Shown here: positions 37,271 to 46,123 of the stretch, one piece after another
Numbering within the stretch: position 1 is the first letter of the stretch
Layout: the number at the start of each line of letters is the position of its first letter
From: Cerasicoccus frondis
Lineage (GTDB): Bacteria; Verrucomicrobiota; Verrucomicrobiia; Opitutales; Cerasicoccaceae
DNA length: 64,000 bases
Assembly (NCBI GenBank): GCA_031296915.1
Contig: JAVDPC010000001.1
Location: 307,522-371,521, forward strand
Direction: 5' to 3'
Program-made: the position numbers and the translations under genes
Notes under the pieces: model-generated
The model's database searches: none
What the model was told of the DNA's origin: nothing
The model's input: the letters and a program-made list of their open reading frames with translations, nothing else

Positions 37271-37837
37271 TTACTCGCCGTTTTGCGTGTTAATGCGACG
37301 TGGGATGACGCGACGACGGCGCTCCGTGTTGGGCGTCGACGCCGAGCGATTGATCACACGATTATTCTCAGGTCTTAATTGCGCAGGCACCTGGCTATTC
37401 ACTGGAGCAGCAGTCGCAGTCGGAATCGAAACGCCATCCGTCTTCGCTAGGTAAATGGTTTCCTGCATCCCGCTGGTTGAGCGCAAGGTGACTGAACGAT
37501 CACCGGAGTCATTGAAGCTTACCACGGTGAAGCGCGCGCCTTTACTGTTATCGTCCATTTCCATGAGCACGCTCCGGTTTTCAACCTTGTCAAACAGGTT
37601 GAAAAAGCGGTTCTCGCCAATGCGCATCGTGCCCTTGAAAACCACTTCACGACTAAGGGCGCCACTGGGCGCAACGGGTGCGGGAGGCGGTGTCACTTTA
37701 GGCGCAGGCGGCTCCCATTTCTGGAAGGGGGAATTCGTCAACATGCTCTCGCGCGCTTCTTCCAGATTCGCCCGCATGATTACAGGCATCGAGACCAAAA
37801 GGAGGACAAGGCTAATGTTGGTGAAGGAAAACTTCAT
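37271..37837 (-). CDS. Secreted Pro-rich small protein, unrecognised
   Basis: A 188-residue protein with signal peptide (MKFSFTNISLVLLLVSMPVI). The mature N-terminus is Pro-rich (WEPPAPKVTPPPAPVAPSGA, ~40-60). A ~75-residue beta-rich core follows (VVFKGTMRIGENRFFNLFDK, ARFTVVSFNDSGDRSVTLRS), then a basic tail rich in Arg/Asn (RRRRVIPRRINTQNGE). The core resembles small domains of type II secretion pilotin or GspC-like proteins only loosely. It is a single gene between two plus-strand units; divergent from malQ. Periplasmic or surface location is supported; function is not. Confidence 0.65.
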   Translation of the reverse strand: MKFSFTNISLVLLLVSMPVIMRANLEEARESMLTNSPFQKWEPPAPKVTPPPAPVAPSGALSREVVFKGTMRIGENRFFNLFDKVENRSVLMEMDDNSKGARFTVVSFNDSGDRSVTLRSTSGMQETIYLAKTDGVSIPTATAAPVNSQVPAQLRPENNRVINRSASTPNTERRRRVIPRRINTQNGE

Positions 37838-37961
37838 AGAAACTTATTAACCGCTATTTTCCACAGAAAGTTCCACGCGTAAAGTATTAATCCGAAACTG
37901 GATTTACGGCTTGCTGCAACTGGCCACGTGCCTTGTTATCCGGGGCTTCGTTTAAAACATC

Positions 37962-39491
37962 ATGTCTAGTTCTCTCTTCAATTGGCTCGACTCGCGTGCT
38001 TCCGGCATACTGCTCCACCCCACCTCCCTACCCTCAGGCCACGGCATCGGCAATTTCGGCCCGGCTGCCTACCATTTTGTCGATTTCTTGGCCGAAGGCG
38101 GTTTCGGCTACTGGCAAATTTGCCCGCTGGGCCCAACCGGCTTTGGCGACTCGCCCTACCAGTGTTTCTCCGCATTTGCCGGCAACCCCTACCTGATCGA
38201 TCTCGATCCGATTGTCTCGTTTGGCCTGTTAAAGGAAGAGGATCTCGCGCCGCTGCGCGAATTGCCACATGATCATGTCGACTATGGCGGCCTTTACGAG
38301 GCATTCTGGCCCTTGCTCGCCAAGGCCGCGAAGCGCTTCGCCAAAGACGGTGCTCCCAGCCTCGACGGTTACGGCAACTACAAGAGCTTCATCACAGAAC
38401 ATGCCCATTGGCTGGACCCCTATGCGGCCTACCGCGCAACGAAGGACCACTTCAAGGGCAAGCCTTGGTTCCAGTGGGCCAAGAAATACCGCTCCTACGA
38501 GCAGTGGCTTGAGTCCGATCTTCCGAAGAAGCTCGAAGCCGCCATTTCCGCCGAAAAGTTCTACCAATACCTCTTTTTCGGCCAGTGGAAGCTGCTTCGC
38601 CAATACGCCAACAGCAAAGGTGTAAAAATCATTGGCGACGTGCCGATCTTTGTGGCGTTTGACAGCGCCGACACCTGGTCCTCCTTGGAAATCTTCCAAA
38701 TGACCAAGGACGGCAAGCCCAAGGCTGTCGCTGGCGTGCCACCGGACTACTTCTCCGAACTAGGCCAACTTTGGGGCAATCCGCTCTTTGACTGGGATAC
38801 GCTCAAAAAACGCGACTACGACTGGTGGATCGCCCGGCTGAAGGCTAATTTCACGCTGTATGACGTCGTCCGCATCGACCATTTCCGCGGATTCCACGAC
38901 TACTGGTCTATTCCCGCGACTGCGGCCGATGCACGCACCGGAGAATGGAAACCCGGCCCAGGCTTTGAATTCTTTAACAAGGTCAAGGAGGAGCTCCCGG
39001 AAGCCCTGCTCATCGCAGAAGATCTCGGCGACCTCAGCGACGGCGTGCACGTGCTACGCGCGAAAACCGGCCTCCCGGGCATGGCGATCCTACAATTCGC
39101 CTTTGGCGGCGATGCTTCCAACGATTACCTGCCGCACAACCACGAGAAAAACAGCGTCGTCTACGCCGGCACACACGACAACGACACGACCCTCGGCTGG
39201 TATTGGTCGGAGGGAGACCATGTCCGCGAACACGTTCGCCGCTACTTCGGCATTGGCGATGAATCGCCCCAATGGGACTTCATACGCGCCTGTTTCCGCT
39301 CTCCCGCGCGTCTGGCGGTCATCACGGTGCAAGATTTATTGAATCTCGGCAGTGACGCCCGACTCAACACGCCCGGCGCCGCTCAAGGGAATTGGCAGTG
39401 GCGCTATTCGCCTGAAAACATCGAGTTTTTACGTCGGGAAGTCGCCGGATATCTCAAGGAATTGGGTTATCAATACGGTCGTTGCCAGTAA
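37962..39491 (+). CDS. malQ: 4-alpha-glucanotransferase (GH77, amylomaltase)
   Basis: A 509-residue cytoplasmic enzyme, normal length for bacterial amylomaltase. Family signatures: SGILLHPTSLPSGHGIGNFG at the N-terminus, SPYQCFSAFAGNPYLIDLD, VPPDYFSELGQLWGNPLFDW (substrate loop), DVVRIDHFRGF (nucleophile Asp), LIAEDLGD (acid/base Glu) and THDNDTTLGW (transition-state Asp). It transfers alpha-1,4-glucan segments in glycogen or maltodextrin metabolism. It is followed 85 bp downstream by xseB in the same direction, a common chance linkage. No signal peptide. Confidence 0.97.
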   Translation: MSSSLFNWLDSRASGILLHPTSLPSGHGIGNFGPAAYHFVDFLAEGGFGYWQICPLGPTGFGDSPYQCFSAFAGNPYLIDLDPIVSFGLLKEEDLAPLRELPHDHVDYGGLYEAFWPLLAKAAKRFAKDGAPSLDGYGNYKSFITEHAHWLDPYAAYRATKDHFKGKPWFQWAKKYRSYEQWLESDLPKKLEAAISAEKFYQYLFFGQWKLLRQYANSKGVKIIGDVPIFVAFDSADTWSSLEIFQMTKDGKPKAVAGVPPDYFSELGQLWGNPLFDWDTLKKRDYDWWIARLKANFTLYDVVRIDHFRGFHDYWSIPATAADARTGEWKPGPGFEFFNKVKEELPEALLIAEDLGDLSDGVHVLRAKTGLPGMAILQFAFGGDASNDYLPHNHEKNSVVYAGTHDNDTTLGWYWSEGDHVREHVRRYFGIGDESPQWDFIRACFRSPARLAVITVQDLLNLGSDARLNTPGAAQGNWQWRYSPENIEFLRREVAGYLKELGYQYGRCQ

Positions 39492-39576
39492 TAACTCAAA
39501 ATCGTCTGACAATTTTACGCTTGAAACAAATGCTTTCATCGGGCACGTGTTTTGCTAATCGCTGAAGAGTGATCAA

Positions 39577-39825
39577 ATGGGTAAGAGCGCCAAAAAAGAT
39601 GAGGAGATTTCATTCGAGAACGCCATGGAGCGTCTGGAGGTTCTCATCGACTCCCTGGAAGAAGGGGATATTCCTCTTGCCGAACTCGTTGAAAAATACG
39701 AAGAAGGTAGTAACCTATTTCAAAACTGTAATCGCAAACTAACTAACGCTGAACTGAAAATTGAACAATTACGGAAACAGAACGAGGCCGCTTCGCTTAA
39801 CCTAACGGACGCCTCCGATTCTTGA
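39577..39825 (+). CDS. xseB: Exodeoxyribonuclease VII small subunit
   Basis: An 82-residue helical protein with the XseB motif order: ISFENAMERLEVLIDSLEEG, then IPLAELVEKYEEGSNLFQNC and NAELKIEQL. It forms the small subunit that wraps the large subunit XseA in exonuclease VII, which degrades single-stranded DNA. It lies 9 bp upstream of the dxs start, the linkage seen in many bacteria (xseB-dxs), though ispA is absent between them here. Confidence 0.93.
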   Translation: MGKSAKKDEEISFENAMERLEVLIDSLEEGDIPLAELVEKYEEGSNLFQNCNRKLTNAELKIEQLRKQNEAASLNLTDASDS

Positions 39826-39834
39826 GTTCTGTAA

Positions 39835-41793
39835 ATGGTGACTGCTAATATGGAATTACTCCCGCGCATCAAGGGCCCGGATGACGTCAAGGCGCTCAAT
39901 CCGGATCAATTGCCACAATTGGCCGAAGAAATTCGCCAGGAAATCATTCAGGTGACATCCGACAACGGTGGCCACATCGGCCCCAATCTCGGCGTTGTGG
40001 AATTGACGATCGCCCTGCACCGTCATTTTTCAACCCCCAAGGACCGCTTCGTCTTCGATGTCGCGCACCAGGGGTATGTGCATAAATTGCTCACCGGTCG
40101 TTATGGCGACGAGTTTAAGAAAATTCGCTCATCCGGCGGCCTCTCCGGCTTCCTGACCCGTGATGAAAGCGACCACGACTGCTACGGCGCTGGCCACGCG
40201 GGCACCGCGCTTTCCGCCGCCTTGGGCATGGCCACCGCCCGTGACCTGCGCGGCAGCGATGAGCATGTCGTCGCCCTACTCGGTGACGCCGCCCTCACCT
40301 GCGGCATCACGATGGAGGCGCTCAACAACATCAAGACCTCCACCAAGAAGCTGATCGTCATCCTGAATGACAACAAGTGGTCCATCGCCCCGAACGTCGG
40401 CGCGATCCCCAGCTACTTGAACGAGCTGATCACAAACCCGGTCTACAACCGCCTGCACAACGACCTGGAGAGCTTCCTGGAATCCGTTCCCGGCGGCAAC
40501 CGCCTGCGCCACATCGGCAAAAAGGTGAAGGCCGAGACCAAGGACTTTTTCAGCAATCAGGAATCTTCGCTCTTTGAGAAGTACGGCTTGCGCTACATTG
40601 GCCCGATTGACGGCCACGACCAGGAGCTGCTTGACCAGTACATGACTTTCGCCAAGGAGTGCGAAGAGCCGGTCATCCTCCACGTGTTGACCACCAAGGG
40701 CAAGGGCTTCGAAGCCGCCCTGAACAATCCAGAGAAATTCCACGGCACCAGCCCGTTCTGCCCGCAGACCGGCCAATCCAAGCCCAGTAAGCCCGGCAAG
40801 CCGCCGCAGTATCAGGATGTATTCGGCCGCGCATTGGTCGACTTCGCCAAGAAGGACAAGCGCGTGGTTGGCATCACCGGCGCCATGCCGTCCGGCACGG
40901 GGATGAAATACCTCCGCGATGAAGTTCCTGGCCAGTATTTCGACGTCGGCATCGCCGAAGAGCACGCCGTGTTGTTTGCCGCCGGCCTCGCCACCAGCGA
41001 CATCAAGCCGGTTGTTGCGATTTACTCGACCTTCCTCCAGCGCGCCTACGACTGTATCATCCACGACGTGGCCCTCCAGGACCTCGACGTGATGTTCTGC
41101 ATGGACCGCGCTGGCCTGTCACCGAATGACGGCCCCACGCACCACGGACTTTTCGATGTCTCCTATCTCCGCTGCGTTCCCCGCGCCGTCATCATGGCGC
41201 CAAAGGACGAAGATGAGCTGGTGGATATGATGAAGACTGGCATCGATTACAAGGGCGCCACCTTCATCCGCTACCCGCGCGGTAACGGCGTTGGCGTGAA
41301 AATGAAAGAAGAGCCAGAAGCAGTCGAAATCGGTAAAGCCGAGCTTCTTCGCGACGGCGACGACATCATGATTTGGGCCCTCGGGCCAATGGTTCACGAC
41401 GCACTCAAGCTCGCGAACAAGATTTCCGCCGAGCAAGGCCTGCACGTTGGCGTGGTCAACGCCCGCTTCGCCAAGCCAATCGACACGGAACTCCTGTTTG
41501 AGCATGCCAAGAAGTGCCGCATGATCGCGACGATCGAAGAAAACGTCCTCAAGGGCGGCTTCGGCAGCGCGGTTCTGGAAGAACTTCAAGACGAAGGCCT
41601 CAGCACACCTGTCGTGCGCATTGGCTGGCCGGACAAATTCGTTGGTCATGGCAGCACGGTGGAAGAACTGCGCGCCGCCAACGGCATGTCCCCCCAGCAA
41701 ATGGAGGCCGACATCCTCGAACGCTTCAACAGCATTGGCGTAGAGGCTGAATCCGCCAACCACGGCGCAATCCAATTCCCGAGCGGCAAGTAG
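39835..41793 (+). CDS. dxs: 1-deoxy-D-xylulose-5-phosphate synthase (Dxs)
   Basis: A 652-residue thiamine-diphosphate transketolase-type enzyme. The N-terminal TPP domain has HIGPNLGVVELTIALHRHF, VFDVAHQGYVHKLLTGR and GDAALTCGITMEALNN...NDNKWSI. The Pyr-binding domain includes QYFDVGIAEEHAVLFAAGLA with the catalytic Glu. The C-terminal transketolase-C domain ends the protein. It makes DXP, the entry of the MEP isoprenoid pathway. Oddities: VAHQGY replaces the usual VGHQAYPH, and GDAAL replaces GDGAL at the TPP motif. An internal ATG at 39850 is an alternative start. A strong terminator follows at 41821. Confidence 0.93.
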   Translation: MVTANMELLPRIKGPDDVKALNPDQLPQLAEEIRQEIIQVTSDNGGHIGPNLGVVELTIALHRHFSTPKDRFVFDVAHQGYVHKLLTGRYGDEFKKIRSSGGLSGFLTRDESDHDCYGAGHAGTALSAALGMATARDLRGSDEHVVALLGDAALTCGITMEALNNIKTSTKKLIVILNDNKWSIAPNVGAIPSYLNELITNPVYNRLHNDLESFLESVPGGNRLRHIGKKVKAETKDFFSNQESSLFEKYGLRYIGPIDGHDQELLDQYMTFAKECEEPVILHVLTTKGKGFEAALNNPEKFHGTSPFCPQTGQSKPSKPGKPPQYQDVFGRALVDFAKKDKRVVGITGAMPSGTGMKYLRDEVPGQYFDVGIAEEHAVLFAAGLATSDIKPVVAIYSTFLQRAYDCIIHDVALQDLDVMFCMDRAGLSPNDGPTHHGLFDVSYLRCVPRAVIMAPKDEDELVDMMKTGIDYKGATFIRYPRGNGVGVKMKEEPEAVEIGKAELLRDGDDIMIWALGPMVHDALKLANKISAEQGLHVGVVNARFAKPIDTELLFEHAKKCRMIATIEENVLKGGFGSAVLEELQDEGLSTPVVRIGWPDKFVGHGSTVEELRAANGMSPQQMEADILERFNSIGVEAESANHGAIQFPSGK

Positions 41794-41820
41794 TCCTTGC
41801 TTCCAACACTTCTTTTGAAG

Positions 41821-41847
41821 GGCCGCTCACTTCGAGCGGCCTTTTTT
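41821..41847 (+). terminator. Rho-independent terminator after dxs
   Basis: Exact 8-bp stem GGCCGCTC / GAGCGGCC with loop ACTTC and a run of six T residues (41842-41847), 27 bp after the dxs stop codon. Canonical intrinsic terminator. Confidence 0.92.
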
Positions 41848-41860
41848 ATGTCCAGAATCC

Positions 41861-42424
41861 ATGAAGCACTTTCCCGAATCCCTGATCCTTGAGTCGCGCC
41901 GTTGTCGCTACCGCATCCCTACACTGGACGACCGGCGCCACACTATTTCGGCAGCGCAGTATCCGGGCTTCACCGACGGCATGCTTTGGGAGCCTCCCAA
42001 GCATGCGGATGAGCTGCTGCCGATCTTTGAAAGCATGCGCGCCGCATGGGTAAGCGGCGAGGCGTTCTGCTTCTCAATCATTGACTCCTCGGATGACGGC
42101 TTTATCGGCCGAATCGCCATTCGGCGTGAAGCAACCCCCGAAGTTTGGAACCTGGGTTTCTGGACGCACCCAGAAAGACAGAATCGGGGCTACATGACCG
42201 AGGCCGCCGCGCGGCTGATCGCATTCGGGTTTCTGGAACTCGACGCCCGTGACATCATCGCCCGCCACGCGCTCTGGAATAAAGCCAGCGAAGCCGTCAT
42301 GCGCAAAAACGGCATGTCATTCCGGCAATACCTGCCACAGGGCTTCCAAAAGCGCGGCCAGTGGGTCGAGGAGAACGAACTCGGCATTACGCGGGAAAGC
42401 TGGTTGGCGAATCGCCAAAAATAG
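41861..42424 (+). CDS. GNAT-family acetyltransferase (RimJ/RimL-like)
   Basis: A 187-residue N-acetyltransferase. The acetyl-CoA site is in the middle: NLGFWTHPERQNRGYMTEAA, matching the Q/RxxGxG/A-type pyrophosphate loop, preceded by FIGRIAIRREA and followed by LDARDIIARHALWNKASEAV and MRKNGMSFRQYL. This is the ribosomal-protein acetyltransferase subgroup (RimJ/RimL). Target not predicted; acetylation of protein N-termini or small amines are the options. It ends 23 bp before recD2; its first codons follow the dxs terminator, so it should have its own promoter. Confidence 0.9.
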   Translation: MKHFPESLILESRRCRYRIPTLDDRRHTISAAQYPGFTDGMLWEPPKHADELLPIFESMRAAWVSGEAFCFSIIDSSDDGFIGRIAIRREATPEVWNLGFWTHPERQNRGYMTEAAARLIAFGFLELDARDIIARHALWNKASEAVMRKNGMSFRQYLPQGFQKRGQWVEENELGITRESWLANRQK

Positions 42425-42447
42425 TTTTCAGTGCGTGTTTCAACTTC

Positions 42448-44652
42448 ATGGCAGATACCCTCACAGGCGTTCTTGATCGCATCGTTTTCCACAACGAGGA
42501 GAACCACTTCACCATTGGCGAAGTGAAGGCCAGCGACCACCGTGGCCCCATCACCGTGCTGGGCAATCTCCCCGGCGTGCAGTGTGGTGAAACGCTCAAG
42601 CTGACGGGAGACTGGACCACCCATGCAACCCACGGTAAACAGTTCAAGATCAAGGAGTTCACCTCGCAACTCCCGGCCTCGGTTTATGGCATCGAGAAAT
42701 ACTTGGGCAGCGGGCAAATCCCCAAAGTCGGTCCGAAGTTCGCCAAGAAAATCGTCGCCAAGTTCGGCGCGGACACGCTGCGCGTCATTTCGGAAGAGTC
42801 TGGCCGCCTGCGTGAGATACCTGGCGTTGGCCCCAAGCGCGCCAAGGAAATCAAAAAAGCCTGGGACGAGCAGGCCGCGCTCCGAGATGTCATGACTTTT
42901 TTGCAGACCTATGGCGTGGGAACCAATCTCTGTCTGCGGCTGATCCGCCAGTATGGCAACGCCGCCAAGACCATTCTGCAAAACGAGCCCTACCGGGTCG
43001 CCCGCGAGGTGCCCGGCATTGGCTTTAAGACCGCCGACCGCATTGCCGTGAACCTGGGCTACTCGAACGAGAGTCCGCAGCGCATCGACGCCGGGCTGCT
43101 GTTCGCCCTGCAGGAACTGGAGGTCGACGGCCACACGGGCTATCCCGTTTCCGATCTGGTCAAGAAGGCCTCCGAGATGCTGGACGTCGTTGAGGACTTG
43201 ATCTCGCCGCGCGTCAAGGCGCTGACCGAAAACTCGCATCTGGTCGCGACCGAGGGCATCGATGGCGAAGCGTTCATTCAGCTCCCCGCGCTGCGCCGTT
43301 CGGAGGTGGCCATTGCGCAGGTCATCGCTGACCTAGCTGAAGCCCAATCCGCCCTCCCCCCCATCATCATCGACAAAGCCGTCGACTGGGCGCAGGACAA
43401 GGCAGGCTTCAAATTTGCGCCGGAACAGGCTGATGCCGTTCGCGCGGGCCTGCGCTGCAAGGTCAGTATCCTCACCGGCGGTCCGGGCACTGGTAAAACC
43501 ACTATCCTGCGCGCGTTGGTGGAAATCCTGAAAGCCAAGAAAGTTCGCCTGACCCTGGCGGCGCCCACTGGTCGCGCCGCCCAGCGCATGTCCGAAAGCA
43601 CGGGCGCGTTTGCGATGACCATTCACCGACTCCTGAAGTTTGACCACGAGGCGGGCGGCTTTCTCCACACCGACGATAACAAGCTGAAAACGGAGTTCAT
43701 GATCGTCGATGAAAGCTCGATGCTGGACTCGCGGCTGGCCTCGTCACTCTTGCGCGCCCTGCCCGACTCCGCGCATTTGCTGCTTGTGGGCGACATCCAT
43801 CAGTTGCCATCAGTGGGCGCCGGCGCAGTGCTCAGCGACATCATTCAGTTCATCGAGGCCAAACCGCACCAACACATGGCCGTCACCCGACTGGAGAAAA
43901 TCTTCCGCCAAGGTGCGCGCTCGGCCATCGTCGCCACTGCGCACGCAATCCTGCAAGGGCGCGCCGGAGCCCCGTTTGTGGTCAACCAAGTGAAGGATAT
44001 CGACCCCAAGCAAGACCTGCATTTCCTAGCGACCGAAGACCCCGAAGATGCGGTCAAGCAAGTCACCGCGCTGATCCAGCATTACCTGCCACGCTGGTTT
44101 GACTGGGCCGACAAGTTCATGGACATCCAGGTCCTCGCGCCCATGCACAAAGGCGCGGGCGGCGTTGGCCGCATGAACGAGGAGCTGCCGAATACGCTCA
44201 ATGCGCAAAGCCGCGGCATCGTCTACGGCGCCACCAAATATCGGGTCGGCGACAAGGTCATTCAGACCCGCAATAACTACGAAAAAGGCGTCTTCAATGG
44301 CGACCTCGGTCGCGTCAGCGCAGTCAACGCCGAGGCGGGCACCGTGGCGGTAAATTTCGAAGGCAACGAAATCGATTACGAGCGCCCCGAGCTGCTCGAC
44401 TTGTCCCTCGCCTACGCCATCACCATTCACAAGAGCCAGGGCAGTGAATTCCCGATCGTGATCATCCCACTGCTGAAACAGCACTTCGTCATGTTGCAGC
44501 GCAACCTGCTCTACACAGCAATCACCCGTGGACGGCGCAAGGTATTCATCGTCGGCGATCCAACGGCTTACGCCATGGCCGTGCGCAATGTGGACTCCCT
44601 CCGCCGCCTGACTGGTCTCGGCCAGCGCCTGAGCGACGTATTTGCCGGTTAA
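42448..44652 (+). CDS. recD2: RecD2-type 5'-3' DNA helicase
   Basis: The ATG at 42448 is chosen; the upstream codons read back into the GNAT gene. The product is 734 residues, usual for RecD2. The N-terminal ~300 residues contain helix-hairpin-helix segments (IPGVGPKRAKEIKKAWDEQA, VPGIGFKTADRIAVNLGY) typical of RecD2 rather than RecBCD RecD. SF1 motifs: GGPGTGKTT (Walker A, ~344), VDESSMLD (~429), GDIHQLPSVGAGAVL, LEKIFRQGARS and YAITIHKSQGSEFPIVIIPL. It unwinds DNA 5'-3' and works without RecBC. It ends just before the 23-bp repeat array. Confidence 0.94.
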   Translation: MADTLTGVLDRIVFHNEENHFTIGEVKASDHRGPITVLGNLPGVQCGETLKLTGDWTTHATHGKQFKIKEFTSQLPASVYGIEKYLGSGQIPKVGPKFAKKIVAKFGADTLRVISEESGRLREIPGVGPKRAKEIKKAWDEQAALRDVMTFLQTYGVGTNLCLRLIRQYGNAAKTILQNEPYRVAREVPGIGFKTADRIAVNLGYSNESPQRIDAGLLFALQELEVDGHTGYPVSDLVKKASEMLDVVEDLISPRVKALTENSHLVATEGIDGEAFIQLPALRRSEVAIAQVIADLAEAQSALPPIIIDKAVDWAQDKAGFKFAPEQADAVRAGLRCKVSILTGGPGTGKTTILRALVEILKAKKVRLTLAAPTGRAAQRMSESTGAFAMTIHRLLKFDHEAGGFLHTDDNKLKTEFMIVDESSMLDSRLASSLLRALPDSAHLLLVGDIHQLPSVGAGAVLSDIIQFIEAKPHQHMAVTRLEKIFRQGARSAIVATAHAILQGRAGAPFVVNQVKDIDPKQDLHFLATEDPEDAVKQVTALIQHYLPRWFDWADKFMDIQVLAPMHKGAGGVGRMNEELPNTLNAQSRGIVYGATKYRVGDKVIQTRNNYEKGVFNGDLGRVSAVNAEAGTVAVNFEGNEIDYERPELLDLSLAYAITIHKSQGSEFPIVIIPLLKQHFVMLQRNLLYTAITRGRRKVFIVGDPTAYAMAVRNVDSLRRLTGLGQRLSDVFAG

Positions 44653-44670
44653 GGACACGGGCATTCGCGG

Positions 44671-44900
44671 AACCACCAGTCTTATCGCAACACAACCCAC
44701 TGGGGCAATTCAACGCAATGCCCTTGAGGATTGTGCCGCAAAACACCAGTGGGTTCTGACACAAAACACTGATTGGTTGCGGCGAAAAACACTGGGGCAT
44801 TCTGTCGGAAAACACCAGTGGGTTGCGTCAGTTTCCCCATGGGCATTTTGACAGAAAACACTAGTGGTTTTTAACGTAAAACACCTAAGGGTTGGAGCGA
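44671..44900. repeat. Degenerate tandem array, exact 23-bp period, ten units
   Basis: Ten consecutive units begin at 44671, 44694, 44717, 44740, 44763, 44786, 44809, 44832, 44855 and 44878, each exactly 23 bp. The best-matching units (44740, 44809) read AAAACACCAGTGGGTT followed by seven less conserved bases; units at 44763, 44786, 44855 and 44878 keep AAAACAC. The core CAC-NN-GTG is a small dyad (CACCAGTG, CACTAGTG). Units at 44717 and 44832 are most diverged. Spacing has stayed exact while sequence drifted. It starts 19 bp after the recD2 stop and lies upstream (3' side) of hemB. The 23-bp period excludes a coding repeat. It has no CRISPR spacers. Function unknown. Confidence 0.8.
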
Positions 44901-45015
44901 AAAGGTAAATCTGATCTAATCATCTGGGCGTATAGCCCCTCCTACAACTTCTTTTTATGCCGCGATACTCAGCGCCCAAAAGAGGGGGCGAGACACCCAA
45001 GCACTTTTGGACCAG
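44901..45015. other. Intergenic tail between the repeat array and hemB
   Basis: No gene or clear hairpin seen in this ~115-bp stretch, which separates the array from the convergent hemB stop. Confidence 0.4.
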
Positions 45016-46026
45016 CTACTTCCGAAGCGCCAATTCCTTGGCAAAGTAGGTCAAAATCATGTCGGCCCCGGCGCGCTTGATCGCCAGCAGGCTTTCGTCG
45101 CGGGTGCGCTCATAGTCGAGCCAGCCCAATTGAGCCGCCGCATGGATTTGCGAGTACTCGCCGCTCACCTGATACGCCGCCACGGGCAAGGACGTGCGGT
45201 TGCGCAGTTCACGGATAATGTCCAAATATGGCCCACCAGGCTTCACCATCAACACGTCAGCGCCTTCCATTTCGTCGAGCTCGGTTTCGATGATCGCGCT
45301 GCGGCGGTTCGCGGGATCGCATTGGTAAGTGTGCTTGCCCAGCAGATTCGTCCCGGCGGCCTTGGCGCTGCCCACGGCATCACGGAATGGTCCGTAGTAG
45401 GCGGAGTTGAACTTGGCCGAATACGCCATGATCGCCGTGTTGCTGAGGCCCGCATCGTCGAGGGCGACACGGATGGCCCCCACCCGGCCGTCCATCATGT
45501 CCGACGGCGCCACGAAATCTGCGCCGGCCTCAGCGTTGAGCTTAGCCATTTCGCAAAGAATTTCCACGGTGGCGTCGTTCGCAACGTCCTGCCCATCAGC
45601 GGTCAGCACGCCATCGTGGCCGTGGCTCGTGTAGGGGTCGAGTGCAACATCGGTAATGATCGCCAGCTCCGGCGCTGCGGCCTTGACTGCGCGCACCGCC
45701 CGCAGGACCAGCGTCTCGGGATTGAGCGCTTCCTTGCCATCAGCGGTCTTAAGAGACGAGTCCAGCTTCGGGAAGACCGCCACCGCTGGAATGCCGGCAT
45801 CGCGCAAAGCCAGGCACTCGTCGACCAGCGCTTTAATCGTCAACCGTGACTGCCCCGGCATCGACTCAATCGGCTCAACCACACCGTCGCCATCGATCAC
45901 GAACAGCGGCTGGATCAGGTCGTCGACGCGCACTTCGGTCTCACGCACGAGGCGGCGAATGGCGTCCGTGCGGCGCAAACGTCGTGGGCGATAGGTCAAA
46001 TTGAGTCTGGGTTCGGAGTCACTCAT
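45016..46026 (-). CDS. hemB: Porphobilinogen synthase (delta-aminolevulinate dehydratase)
   Basis: A 336-residue cytosolic TIM-barrel enzyme, normal length. Motifs: DVALDPYTSHGHDG (metal site), PSDMMDGRVGAIR, AYSAKFNSAYYGPFRDA (first Schiff-base Lys) and MVKPGGPYLD (second, catalytic Lys). It condenses two 5-aminolevulinates to porphobilinogen for haem and other tetrapyrroles. The metal segment has Ala/Asp where zinc-type enzymes have Cys, so this is the Mg2+-responsive class. Minus-strand; convergent with recD2, the two separated by the 23-bp array. Confidence 0.96.
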   Translation of the reverse strand: MSDSEPRLNLTYRPRRLRRTDAIRRLVRETEVRVDDLIQPLFVIDGDGVVEPIESMPGQSRLTIKALVDECLALRDAGIPAVAVFPKLDSSLKTADGKEALNPETLVLRAVRAVKAAAPELAIITDVALDPYTSHGHDGVLTADGQDVANDATVEILCEMAKLNAEAGADFVAPSDMMDGRVGAIRVALDDAGLSNTAIMAYSAKFNSAYYGPFRDAVGSAKAAGTNLLGKHTYQCDPANRRSAIIETELDEMEGADVLMVKPGGPYLDIIRELRNRTSLPVAAYQVSGEYSQIHAAAQLGWLDYERTRDESLLAIKRAGADMILTYFAKELALRK

Positions 46027-46123
46027 TGCTCCGAAATCGTAGCCAGCTTCGACTAGCCTGCAAGATCAGGTTTCGGGGACTCGCTCCCGAACAGAGAGAC
46101 TATCAAACGGCGGTTACGCTAGC

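Noticed and set aside
40276-41064. 262-codon minus-strand frame opposite dxs
   Set aside because: Antisense shadow of the TPP domain.
42190-43239. 349-codon minus-strand frame opposite GNAT/recD2
   Set aside because: Opposes two genes with recognised catalytic motifs; no start region or domain of its own.
44642-44851. 69-codon frame through the 23-bp array with a repeating KHQWV pattern
   Set aside because: The period of 23 is not divisible by three, so the repeated words drift in frame and are by-products of the DNA repeat.
44671-44900. CRISPR array
   Set aside because: Units abut each other with no spacers and no cas genes are in the window.
46072-46091. TTCGGG/CCCGAA dyad upstream of hemB
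   Set aside because: Six-bp stem with no T run; too weak to call as a terminator or operator.
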